A stretch of 64,000 bases of DNA from Gonatopus flavifemur (lineage: Eukaryota > Arthropoda > Insecta > Hymenoptera > Dryinidae). The first letter of the stretch is position 1; each line of letters begins with the position of its first letter. Below the pieces are notes generated by a model that was given only the letters and a program-made list of their open reading frames with translations, ran no database searches and was not told the origin of the DNA. Below are positions 35,088 to 46,344 of this stretch, piece by piece. The position numbers and the translations under genes are program-made. The DNA lies in assembly GCA_018340375.1 (NCBI GenBank), contig JAFFJZ010000004.1, forward strand, positions 34,198,001 through 34,262,000. Direction: 5' to 3'.

Positions 35088-35819
35088 AGCAGAGATATAC
35101 GGCAAGAAGTAACACTTACTTTCATCCTGAAAATTAGCTGCTTGTAAGATGCAACCAAAACTAGCCCTGTTTTGATGGAAGTCAGCGCCAAAAACAAATA
35201 CCGACACAATGGAAAAAACTGAAAGTCAGTCACGTTTCCAAGTAAGATGCAATCACATTCAGTCGGACTTTTTACCGTGTATGAAAATTCTAATCATATT
35301 TTCATGTTCACTACAACCTTAGCGTGTATGAACTCTGGCCCTCTCTAGCCCAGTCTTGGGCCCATATTGGCAGGCCGGGCCCCATACTGGGCCGAGGTGG
35401 GCTCCGTGGTACATACATGCTAAGGAAGTGTTTACCCTCATCGCGCGTTTTTCAACTCTTCATTCTATGTGCACGTGAAGAACTTGAACTTTCTAAACCA
35501 TTTTCACCTGAATACAAGTTCTTCGCCCGCAAGTTTGAACGTCAGAACTGGTTCAGTACATGATGTATCTAATTCATAATAAAATTTACGAATTTGGAAA
35601 TTCGATATAGCGGAAAGATTAGTTTACAATGTATATGAACCGATTTTTCATGTAAAAATCTTACAAGTTTTTCCTTCTCATAGATTAGCCGTTAGAGAGA
35701 CAAAACTAGTTGAAAAAAATCAACGAGGTGCTAGTCGATAACTAATTGATTAGATCCAACTAGCAGTGATTAGACGAAACTTCCTAGCTACTCATCCGTA
35801 AATGATGAGTTGAACTAAA
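35088..35819. other. Unassigned DNA
   Basis: No supported gene. A GGCCCATACTGGGCC-like patch lies near 35355-35400 (TTGGGCCCATATTGG, GGGCCCCATACTGGGCC), and CTAGTTG-type repeats at 35700-35800. Confidence 0.4.
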
Positions 35820-36014
35820 TCCTTGATAGAAATCACAAGAGCCTGGTGAGTTATTGCGAGGCTCAAAGAATGTCTAGAGTAATTTACACACAATCACAGT
35901 CCAATTGAAAATTGAAACCAATTATTCGAAACACTCAGCCATTCACACATTTTTTGCGAAATTTGAGGAATAAGGAGCTTCAGATCGAGGAATAATGAAA
36001 GAAAAATCTTCAAC

Positions 36015-36226
36015 GTTCTTGAAGTTCGAATCGTTTATAGAAACGAAATGAAAATTGAAAAATTACAAAATCTGAAAAATCAACGGTGTTTGTATTTTCG
36101 AATTAACGCCTTGGAACTGAAAATATTGTTCAAAGGATGTACTGCAAACTTTTGAGTTTTTAACAGCAGAGGATTTCGTTATTCGGTTACCAATTCGTTT
36201 CAATAAACGATTCAACCTTCAGCAAT
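36015..36226. mobile_element. Hairpin MITE family 'GAATCGTT', copy 2
   Basis: The ends GTTCTTGAAGTTCGAATCGT and ACGATTCAACCTTCAGCAAT match those of 21420-21616. The interior keeps AGAAACGAAATGAAAATT. Confidence 0.75.
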
Positions 36227-36288
36227 ATAATCTTCACTAGTCTGTGGTTAATTAATGAGTAATAAACGTCTTGTAAAGTACTGTCAAG

Positions 36289-36450
36289 CAGAGATAGGCA
36301 GCCTGAATTACTTTTTTGTACTTGAAGTACTTTTTCTTGTCAAGTACTTTCTAATTCGATGTTGAAAATCTTCATTTTAAGGGAATAGAAAAGTACTTGA
36401 CAGAAAAAAGTACTTGAAGTACAAAAAGTAATTGAGGCTGCCCATCCCTG
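36289..36450. mobile_element. hAT-like MITE
   Basis: CAGAGATAGGCAGCCTGAAT pairs with inverted right end CAGGGATGGGCAGCCTCAAT. Inner arms TACTTGAAGTAC and CAAGTACTTTCT also pair. Flanks CTGTCAAG and CTGCTGAG match at only 5 of 8 positions, consistent with an eroded 8-bp duplication. Confidence 0.8.
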
Positions 36451-36642
36451 CTGCTGAGTGCCTCATTCGTTTCTTTCTAGTACCTGCTTAGTTCTCCTGC
36501 TAAGTCCCTCGTAGGTGAGAATGTTACATCCCTCGCCAATTACTTGTGAATTCTCCTTCTAAGTGCCTCGAGGCCTCAGTGAAGAGGGTGAACCAATCAG
36601 CGCCTAATGGTTGACTAACAAAAATTTCTACCAGAGTTCATA

Positions 36643-38519
36643 AAGTTCACGTTTAGTTTAGAGTTCTTTAAAAACTTTCACTGAATTTTACAGAACATTT
36701 CTTGTACTCGAAACAGTGTTCAATTGCGACTTTCTCATGTGATTCATATTTTCGCCAATAATCCGTTGGATTGAATATTCTGAAGGAAGGAAAGAAAAAA
36801 GGAAGGAATAATAAAAGATATTATGGACAAAGGATCCCTTTTTGTACGTTACAGTTGGATGTCAATTTCGCAACGATGAATAAAGGGTATGGATCCAAAT
36901 GATTCATCGAAGACAAAAGGTTACTATCTTCTCCATGTATCTCACACAAAAGACCTCCCAAATACTTCTGTCCTATGTACACGATTATGGAGGGAGAATA
37001 GTTCTAAGATTCTACAGAACCGTTTGCGTATCAAATTCAACTTGATTCTTCATATCATAAATTAGTCATATCTTGGTCATTCTTGAAAATAGTCAACGAT
37101 AATAACACGGTTGAAATTCCTTGGGAGATCAACACCAATTGGTTTATACTCAATGACCAAACAAATTGATGATTGAATTGGCAAAAACGATCACCCGAGC
37201 CTAATCTCTCAAAATTCATATCTGGAACTTTAACAATACACACAAAAAGATGGATTGATGAGAATGCAAGTGCATGAATAAGCAGACAGTCTGTTCATGT
37301 TCCTTGGTACGTAGGAAAACATCTTCCCTAACTTAGGCACACTAGAGTGTATCATTAGCGTCCTCGACGAGAGTCATTGTGGAAGTTGCCGAAGCGAGGG
37401 GTTGGACATATTATCGTGTTGAGATAAGAGATCCAATATATGATGAGGTCATGAGAAGAGGGTGCGAGAAAAAAGAATTCGGTATGTATGTATGTATATA
37501 TATATATATATTTATCCCTTCCATATATTCGAGCAGGGTGTTTTGTTTCCTTTACGCGAAGAAAAAAATAAATAAAATGAAATACTCATGACGATGCGTT
37601 GTAGGTTTACAAAAGGAAATCTTTTATAAAAAAAGTGCAACCTCGAGAGAAATAACGAGAGAAATCTTCGAAATCCATATGGGGTATTAAATATGAGGAT
37701 ACGTAATAAAAATTCCTATGCGCCATCATCTTTTATTAACTACATACGAAGAAGCAAAGTACAAAAGCTTTGTCGGCATTCTTGATGAAGATCGCTGAAG
37801 TATCTGGTCGGACTAATATACTGTTCCTGTTGCCGCTGAAGTAGACTTTTGCTGAAACTCACAAAATATATATATATATATATATCCATTTATATATATA
37901 AGTTCATGTACTGCACATACTATGTGCCCAACTTTCCGCAGATATTATAGATCGCTATAATATACATGTCTCGTCGAAAAGTAGAAGAATCTTTCTAAAG
38001 TTGTAATTTTGAATCCAATTGTGAATCTTCCCCTAGAGAATTTGGAGAAGCCTTGGAAATGTACAATCTCCTGTCACTATAGAATTGAAAAATCGAAATA
38101 TTGTTCCAGTATTCCTAAAATTTGGACATTCGATTTTGATTGAATAAACTTCATCCCTAAAAAAAACTATACATCGCGTGAACCGATTAATGATCAACAG
38201 TTATAATTCCTGTGAATTGCACACGAGATTTTATTTTATATAAAAAGTATCAAATACCTACGTTAGGTATCCATGAAATCGACCAACAACCGATTGTTAT
38301 TAAAACGGAAAATTCTCTTCGAATGCTTTCCCTAGACGTATCGAATAGAATGATTTTCCATCCGATTTAGGTGTTCATGTTCGTATTTCTTCTCTAATCG
38401 AAATATCAAATCTTATATTAACCCATAACGTATCAAGACATACGGAGATTGAAATGAAAGGGGAAACAAACAACGCATATTATTGCTGATTCCGGTGTCG
38501 AAACGTCCGTAATTACATC
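36643..38519. other. Unassigned AT-rich DNA with short AT microsatellites
   Basis: No supported gene. (TA)n runs lie at about 37495-37512 and 37867-37888. Confidence 0.4.
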
Positions 38520-38940
38520 TTCATTAAAATGATGGCGGACCGTGTTGTGGTTGTACAAATAGGATGGGTGGAAGTACGCGTCTGTGTACATGCGAAGGTG
38601 AATTCTTGGTACCTATATCATGGTTAGCCTGTCCTGTGTTACGGGGGCGGTATAAATTGTCGGCGTGAGAGTGCTAGGCGGCGGAAATGCAAGAGAGAAG
38701 GGGATATGTGAGAGATTCGAGAACGGTACTGTGGGTTGATAGCAGGGTGGCAGTGAAACTGGTGAAAGAGGACGAGGAAGAAGAGGCGGAGGACGAGAAA
38801 TGGCGGGGTACCAGAGAGAATATGATGATGAGAAGGGAAGAGCAGCAGGAACGGGAAGTGGGATCGATGCGTCGCGCCGCGGGCCGATGTGATGCCTGCT
38901 CGTACTCTCGAACTGACACCACTATCGACCCTTATCATAT
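38520..38940. other. GC-rich, G/A-rich island with a TATA-like box
   Basis: Strong G/A bias on the + strand (GAGGACGAGGAAGAAGAGGC and similar), ending in GC-rich CGTCGCGCCGCGGGCC. At about 38643-38658 the sequence GGGGGCGGTATAAATT joins a GC-box-like and a TATA-like element. A + strand promoter is possible, but no downstream gene is recognised. Confidence 0.35.
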
Positions 38941-38949
38941 ACACGTACA

Positions 38950-38950
<1 letters not shown>

Positions 38951-38997
<47 letters not shown>

Positions 38998-39000
38998 TAT
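38951..39000. repeat. (TA)n microsatellite preceded by (TG)n
   Basis: TGTGTGTG followed by about 40 bp of alternating TA directly after the GC island. Confidence 0.95.
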
Positions 39001-39735
39001 TGAATTTTTCTAGCTACGCATTGTAGATTATAACTCCATCTCTCTCGCCATGTGATGAAACACGCGATAGTAAGTGAGATAGTTTTATTGCCTATGAAGC
39101 TTTGATGGTGAAATACACCATACGTATATATAATACTTTCGCAGGAGAACAGTATGTACCCGATATCGTGCTGAGAGCTGGTTGGATGCTTTTAGATGAA
39201 CCTCGTGTGCAATGCTTTTTTTCCTCTCCCTTTTTTCCTGTACTTTTACTTACCCTTTTTCCTTTGCAATTGGAAACGTACTCAAAATTGAGTACCTACG
39301 AATTGATGAAACACATCCATTAACGGATCCACCTATACAGATTAGATGAAATTTTCATGAAAATTCCAATAAGATGTCTGTGAGTGCACATTTTTTCTAG
39401 TTTTCTGAAAGGTGGTAAAATTTTTCAAAAGATGTTAGGCCACTTTAGGATTTTCTAGAACTTGAAAGTTTCTTTTGCTCAAAAGGTAAGTTCATATTTT
39501 GAAAATATCATGCGCGGTCAAAATTTCCAAGTACCTGCATTTCGAATTTTCCCGCAATCCCTTCTCCAAGAGAACAAGAAAGTTCAACGAACATTCATTG
39601 GACCTAAAATAAATCTATGGACATTTGAATGTTTACAGAACTTTTGTTGAATGCAAACTTATCTGAAATCAACCAAAAATTGATCTATTCGGCTCATGTT
39701 CTCTTGGGGTTCTACTCCAAGCACCCTCAATTATC
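39001..39735. other. Unassigned AT-rich DNA
   Basis: No supported feature. Confidence 0.4.
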
Positions 39736-42289
39736 CCCGACTGGAAATTGTCATCAGGTTAACCCAACATATGATGAGGACCTGACAAGGTCATCCGAAA
39801 TAAGGAATACCCGTTACGGTCCTGATCGGGATTAGGTGTGGATGACTCACGTATGGATGACCTCATTTGGTCCTAGTTAGGATTTCCTCAAATTATCCTG
39901 AAAAGATCGAAGTAGGTTTTCCTCGCTGTATCCGCATCAGGACCTCGTTCGGTCATCCTAAGATCATGGACATAGTTTGATAAACTGAATACAAGAATGT
40001 ACAGACTTGATTTCAGATTGTACACTCTTTGATTAAACAAATTTTCCTTCAATAAGAAGAACATGTTTGAACGATTTTTAACTGTGCCTGTTTTTAAATT
40101 CAATCCCTTCATTCCGAACACATTACCTACTTCTGAAAACTGTTGAACAATTTGTTCAATCTATTCTCAATGTGAATTGAAAACTAACTATTCGGGTTTT
40201 AATTAGGCGGAACTTATGGAAATTTCACAAGATTTTCCACGTTATGCATACAGCGAAAAAAACTTAGCAAACGTTCAACCATCACCAGCGAGATAAGTAT
40301 TTCATATAACTTATCACAATTCTCATAAGGTTGATTCATTGACTATTCAGCATCATTTTTCTGTCCTACACATCACATCATCTGAGTATTATTCAAAGAG
40401 TATATATGAACTGAATGAATATGTGTTTCGTCATAATCAAATATAAGTTTCGAACAAGTACTCTTCTTTCGTTATTTCTTGATTAATATGCATAAAAAAA
40501 TCTGTTATTGAGTGCAAAATGAATTATTGAATCAGTTATCACTGCTGTAATATGTAAAAAATCATAAGTTGCTGATGTGGTGACAATTAATTCTATTCAA
40601 ATATACGATAATATCAACAACGACAATATCTATATCAATATTAATTTACATCAGTATTTCTCGGAAAAAACTCAGAAATCCCAATCATTTTGTAATAATA
40701 AAGGTCATGAAGAACTCATTCGATCAAAAATATTTCAAGCGAATGTTCAAAATGAAATGCAAAAAACTTGAATTATTCACTTTCAGCTCGACGGATGGTT
40801 TTACTTTTCAAATTAAAGAGTACTCTTGAAGTTGAAATTTGTTAATTTCAGAAAAAAGCCTCATTTTCTGAGTTGAATTTGTTGTTAGGGTGATGATAAA
40901 CTTGTAAGAAGAGTTTGAAAGTTGAGTGGAATCTATATTGATCAGGAAAGTCCAAATCGTGTGGCAAAAGTTAGAAAATCTGTCAACTTAGCTCACGGCG
41001 CATGGGCTTTTCTTCACTAAACCAAATGCTGGCAGGAGAAATTCATCAAAATATAGTGGATTCAAAGTGATGTGAAGTAAGAGAGGACCGAAATATTCAT
41101 TAGATTTTATTCGTTCTTATAAACGTTCTAAAAAATAAGAAAAGACTATAGAAGATCCAAAGTGTCGTCTTCCCATATTTTTGTTCCAATAATGTTGTGT
41201 CATGTTCCTACAAATAAATGTTATTATATTTATGAAACAGGTTCAATACACATGTTTTCTCAACCTAACACTAGTTACTGGTGAAAAGATACGAAAATGC
41301 ACACTCAAAAATGCAAATCATTGAAACAAAAATATTAAGAGACGATACATTGAGTCATACATAGCCTTACCATATTTATCAACATTTTTATAATAACTAA
41401 TAAAATTCAATGCATGTATCTGTCCTCTCTTACTTCACATCACTTTGAATTCACTATATTTTGATGAATTTCTCCTGCCAGCATTTGGTTTAGTGAAGAA
41501 AAGCCCATGCGCCGTGAGCTAAGTTGACAGATTTTCTAACTTTTGCCACACGATTTGGACTTTCCTGATCAATATAGATTCCACTCAACTTTCAAACTCT
41601 TCCTACAAGTTTATTATCACCCTAACAACAAATTCAACTCAGAAGATGAGGCTTTTTTCTCAAATTTGAAAATTTCAACTCCAAGAGTGCTCTTCAATTT
41701 GAAAAATAAAACCATCCGACGAGCTGCAAGTGAATCATTCAAGTTTTTTGTTATTCATTTTGAACATTCTTTTGACATATTTCTGATCAAATGAGTTCTT
41801 CATGACTCATATTTCTTATAAAATCAATATGATCTCTGAGTTTTTGCCTAGAAGTGCTGATGTAAGTATTTGAAGAAAATTCATTTTCACTGCATGAACA
41901 AATTACGATTTTTTGACACGTTACAACAGCTATGACTGATTTACTTAATCATTTTGCACTTACTAACAGACTTTTTGATACACATTATTCAAGAAATAAC
42001 CACCACACATTTCACAAAAATAATTCATCCATTTGTTGATCACATAAATTTAACCTCACATCTGTCAACCGAACTGCAATTTTCACACAGGCTCATAGAT
42101 TAGTTTTGATTTATTTTTGAGGTTTTAGTAAGGAATTCCTCACAAAATCCTAATTAGTCTTTCCTGATGGGGTCCTCATAATAGTGCAGCGTGACATGAC
42201 TTGTTAGGTCCTGATGAGGTTGCCTTATCAGGACCTGATCTGGATCAAGGTTTACCTGATCTGGTCCATGGGGTAAATTTCTAGTCGGG
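39736..42289. mobile_element. 2.55-kb foldback element, clan A ends
   Basis: The left end CCCGACTGGAAATTG and inverted right end CCCGACTAGAAATTTAC match, with TC on both flanks. Near both tips, units like GGTCCTGATGAGGACC recur (39750-39960 and 42160-42270). Long arms pair deeper in, for example AAAGTGATGTGAAGTAAGAG (from 41066) with its exact complement near 41430, and GAAAAGCCCATGCGCCGTGA with TCACGGCGCATGGGCTTTTC. The right arm is several hundred bases shorter than the left, so it has suffered a deletion. The loop is about 41140-41370. No transposase. Confidence 0.88.
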
Positions 42290-42772
42290 TCCCTGCGGCT
42301 TGCCATGATTCAGGAATATTAAAGCAAATCTCAACGAACAAAATGTGGCCAAACGTTTCTGGCACATCCCAGAGACTATTGAAATCCTCCCATTGTGACG
42401 TTTCGAATGAAATCTTTCAAAATTGCATCTTTGAAACGTCGCAGGAATGTTTTATGTTTCAAAAACGTTTCGAAGATGTTATTTAGAAACATCTCAGTAG
42501 TAAATCGTCCCGTACAGCACAACCACCGATTCTCCACCCAGGACTTCGGTGGACTGGAGGTGGAGAATCAGTGGAGAAATGAGAGCCGTGGAATAATATT
42601 GACACGCATTAGTAATTTGCTGAAAGTTTCATGGAATATTTATAATTCCCTATTCTTCAATTCAATTCAGAAACGTAATGATACATCGCGCCACGATGAA
42701 ATTTTCAAAATAATATAAATTTCCCATCATTATTATTAAATTCTTCATATTCCAAATTTGAGTGAAGGAATT
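42290..42772. other. Unassigned DNA with GTTTCGAAAC-like units
   Basis: At 42345-42500, degenerate palindromes near ACGTTTCGAAACGT recur, as in foldback interiors. No termini found. Confidence 0.35.
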
Positions 42773-43042
42773 CTCTAAATTTTTTGGAATGGAAAATTTA
42801 TCCTTGAAGAGTAAAAATACTGCAAGTCCAACAAGAGTGAGATTCCACTCCTGAAGACCAAATTCTCATTCCATCAGAGTGAAATTTCATCCTTTTAAAA
42901 GAGTGACATTTTCATTCCAAGAGAGTGAAATTTTGCTCTTATGAAGTAAAAACTCACTCTTTAGGAGTAGAATCTCACTTTTCTTATACTTGCAGTATTT
43001 CCATTGTTTAGGAGTGGATTTTCCCTCCAAGAAATTTAGAGA
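42773..43042. mobile_element. GAGTGAAATTCACTC-motif foldback MITE, copy 1
   Basis: CTCTAAATTTTTTGGAATGG at the left and inverted right end CTCTCTAAATTTCTTGGAGG. Inner marker ATACTGCAAGTCCAACAAGA pairs with TCTTATACTTGCAGTAT. The interior repeats AGAGTGAAATTTCACTC. Copy 2 is at 58475-58770. Confidence 0.8.
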
Positions 43043-43593
43043 GAAGCATAACTCCCACATGTTGAGTCAACAATCTGGATCGAGGTACTGTAATAATATT
43101 GCCTGTAGTAGAAACAGTTAGCTTACTGCTGATTTGAATAGCAGGCAACATCACTATTTGAGTTACCCGAATGTACCGGGTACCCGGAAAATTCGGGTGA
43201 CTGGAAAAACCCAATGGAGTCAGACACCTGCACACCCTCAGAAAGGTGAGTAGGCAAAGCCTCTATCACATCAGCGAATCTACGAGATGACGTAATCAAT
43301 CTGAAAGTACAATATTCGAAAATCATCGCGGGAAAAAATCCATTTCCGTGAGGTATAGACCAATCGATTCAGAATCTTCTGGAACAAAATATAATTAGGT
43401 TATGGGAGGAAGATTTTTATTTCATCTCGACTTGTAAATTTTACCAAGTGCTGCTTCGAGTCGATAAAGAATTTTGAAAAATTCGTTCCTGGGAAGTATA
43501 GAGTGATCGATTCAGAATCTTTTGAAATGAAAAATGAATAGGTTGGTAGAGTTGACTGTGCAAATCTTTACATTTTTCTGCGAATCATATCAT
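43043..43593. other. Unassigned DNA
   Basis: No supported gene. TCTGCAAATC-like units begin near 43545. Confidence 0.35.
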
Positions 43594-43781
43594 ATGGTGG
43601 AAGAAATGTGGAATTCCGCATGGAAAGGTGGAGTTAACTCTGCAAATCGGTACGTTTTTTTCCGCATCATACAAACAGAACAATGTAGAATGAGTTCTTC
43701 TGGTATGATGCGGAGAAAAACGTACCGATTTGCAGAGTTACCTGTACCTTTTTATACACAATTCCACATTTCTTCCACTAC
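43594..43781. mobile_element. Hairpin with AACTCTGCAAATCGG arms
   Basis: AACTCTGCAAATCGGTACGT pairs with ACGTACCGATTTGCAGAGTT-type sequence at 43720-43740, and the outer arms GTGGAAGAAATGTGGAATT and AATTCCACATTTCTTCCAC pair as well. Degenerate TTTCTGCAGAAA-like units continue on both sides to about 44090. Confidence 0.65.
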
Positions 43782-44409
43782 AAGATCGTGCAGAAAACTC
43801 TGTATTTTTCTGCGAGTATCATTTGCAAAAAAGAGTAGAGTTTAGCGGAGGAAACTCGACGTTTCTTCGAAGATTCTCATATTTTTCCCACCCCACGAGC
43901 ATACAGAACACTCTCAATTTTTCTCCGGGTGTGCTTTGCAGAAACATGACGGGATTTGCAGAAAAATTTCTGCATCCAACTGGAACATGCGGGTTTTGAT
44001 GAGATCCTGCAGAGTTTTCAGGTAACGATTTGCACAAGAAATCCTTCATTTTCAACTGCTCACTCACAGAGTTTTCTAGAGAGACTATCAAAGTTTTGCA
44101 AAGAAATATTTCTATTAGGGTTTGTAATCAGCGACGTCAAAAACTCCAGTCTACCGATTTTCGTCCATTTTCGGGGCTTTTGTTTTTAATTCTCGTCCAC
44201 CATACTGGATCCGCCATCCTAAATTTTAAAATTTTGATAATGAATTTGCAATTAGCAATCTTAAAATCCCCGGTATACCGCATTTCATCCATTCTTGGGG
44301 CTTTCTTCAAATTTTTGTCCCCCATTTTGAATTTTGAACACGTGATGAAAGATTCGTGAACGGGGGATTCAGAAATCCCCTACGTATGTTTTGGAGAGAA
44401 TATTGGATT
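43782..44409. other. Unassigned DNA
   Basis: TTTCTGCAGAAA-like units to about 44090, then no recognisable feature. Confidence 0.35.
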
Positions 44410-44569
44410 AAAAACCGATTAAGCATCCGAAAAAAAAATTTCCAATGAATCTGAGATTCTTGACGGGGATGAGAGTCCTCCAGGGTGTGACTGGAACTAT
44501 TTTTGATGCACCGAAGTAGTATCAGTAAGAGTGAGTGGTACCTATTAGTGCCACCGTTTGCACTTTCAT

Positions 44570-45005
44570 GGGTTAGAAGTTATGAGCCTGGGAATATAAA
44601 AAAACATAATTATGTGAGTTTGAGCAATCATACATACAGCATTACCCCTGACTGGGGCAACTTTTCTATGTATAGATTATAGTTCGGGGACCTATTGAGA
44701 ATATTCCCTGCAAGTTCCATCGTTTGTATCCCCTTGGTTAGAAGTTGTGAGCCTTGGAATATCGGAAAAACATAATTTTCGAACTTTGAAAAATCATACA
44801 GAATTGCCCCTGACTGGGGCAACTTTTCTATGTATGAATTATGGTTCGAGAACCTCTAGAGAATATTCCCTGCAGGTTTCATCGTTTGTACCTCCTTGGT
44901 TTAGGAGTTATGAGCCTTGCGATATAAGAAAAAACATGATTTTCGAACTTTGAAACATCATACAGAATTGCCCGTGACTAGGACAACTTCTATATGCATA
45001 AATTA
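44570..45005 (-). repeat. Left array of 162-bp monomers (about 3 units)
   Basis: The marker ACTGGGGCAA occurs at 44651 and 44813 and as ACTAGGACAA at 44977, giving steps of 162 and 164 bp. Each unit also carries GAATATTCCCTGCA and GTTATGAGCC-like blocks. A further unit in this orientation is at 46190-46335. Confidence 0.88.
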
Positions 45006-46185
45006 TACAGGATGACTACTGTTATCTGAAATTCCGATTCCAGTACTTCTCCAGAAGTTTCCAGGACAATCGATTGAAGAGTTCTGAAACCGTGATAATT
45101 TTGCTTCATCATGCATCTTCAAGGATGAGATGAGTTCGTTAGACGTCGAATAAAGAAATGAAGACATCAACATATATATAGGGTTGCAAATTTGCAAGTG
45201 CACTTTTCAAGGAATATTCTTCTCAAGTCCTATGCATTCTTGATTCCAGAAAATTGCTGACAGATTGGTCTATGTCCCACGGAGACGATCTTTTGGAAGT
45301 TTCCCACCAATTTGCTCCAGCACTAAGTTTGTAAAAAACCCCCACTCTCATGATCTATTCATTTTTCATTCAAGAAGATTCTGAACCGATTGGCTCCTTA
45401 TGAAAACAAATTTTTCAAAAAATTTTCAAAGACCCAAAGCAGCTTTTCGTAAAATTAACAACCCCGACAATAATACAACGTGTGATCAACGTACAAAGGC
45501 AATATCTGAATTATTTATCACTTTCCCAGGTTGTTCGAATATTATTCCATATTACCTTTTATTCTCTAAATCTGATAACATCAAAAGTATTTCCGATTTT
45601 CAATCGATTGCATGTATCTACAAAATTTAATGATGTTTTTCTCCGACACAGAGGAATTAAATTTAAACTTCAAACCTTTTTCGATACTTGTTCTTCTCCA
45701 AGTTCGACCAGCTCGGATTTTGATATCAACTTGTGATTGAATATGATCTATTGATGGAATTTTTCGATTATTCAACTCATATTTCTGACTTCTCCAATGT
45801 ACGCAGAAACTAGATCCGAAGTCTTACAATATTTCAATCAGATTTTACCAAGTAATCGTCATATACGTTTCATAAGACACATATTGCAAAAGAGACGGAA
45901 TTTTCACTTATTAATCCTCATTCCATCAAGTCGTGAGTGAAATTTAACCCTGAAAAAAATGCTTCTTTTTATGAATATTAGTAACAAGTATGTTTCATTT
46001 TGCATTTGAATAACATGTTCGATCAAGTTCTAAGCTCCAGGTATTCAATTACAATATGAATATCGCAGTTTTCGATGAAAAATGCGGTTTCATTTTTGCC
46101 AGAATAAAAAAAAAAATTCCAGGTATCTTCCAAGATTTGAGTAGCGATGCTGGTTTCCCAGAATATTTTCAGGATTTGTGGACAC
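45006..46185. other. Unrelated 1.2-kb segment inside the left monomer array
   Basis: AT-rich sequence without monomer similarity or recognisable coding. It begins after ATTATACAGGATGACTACTG and may be an insertion. I see no terminal repeats. Confidence 0.4.
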
Positions 46186-46344
46186 TTAAGGGGTATTAGA
46201 CACCCTGATTAGAGTTCAGGGACCTCTTGAGAATATTCCCTGCAAGTTCCATCGTTTGTACTTTTTTGGTTTAGAAGTTATGAGCCTTGGGATATGGGAT
46301 AAACATTATTTTTGAGGTCTGAGAATTATGTTATTTTGAATTCC

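Larger units (their letters stand above)
35820..36636. mobile_element. Possible clan-A element hosting two other MITEs
   Basis: TCCTTGATAGAAATC at the left and inverted right end CTCTGGTAGAAATTTT resemble clan-A termini. Interior stretches repeat GTGCCTCGAGGC-like units (36460-36600). Two other MITEs sit inside. The pairing of the two ends is uncertain. Confidence 0.35.

Noticed and set aside
38687..39013. A 108-codon plus-strand frame with an acidic/basic middle
   Set aside because: It follows the G/A-rich composition and ends inside the (TA)n microsatellite. No conserved motif is visible.
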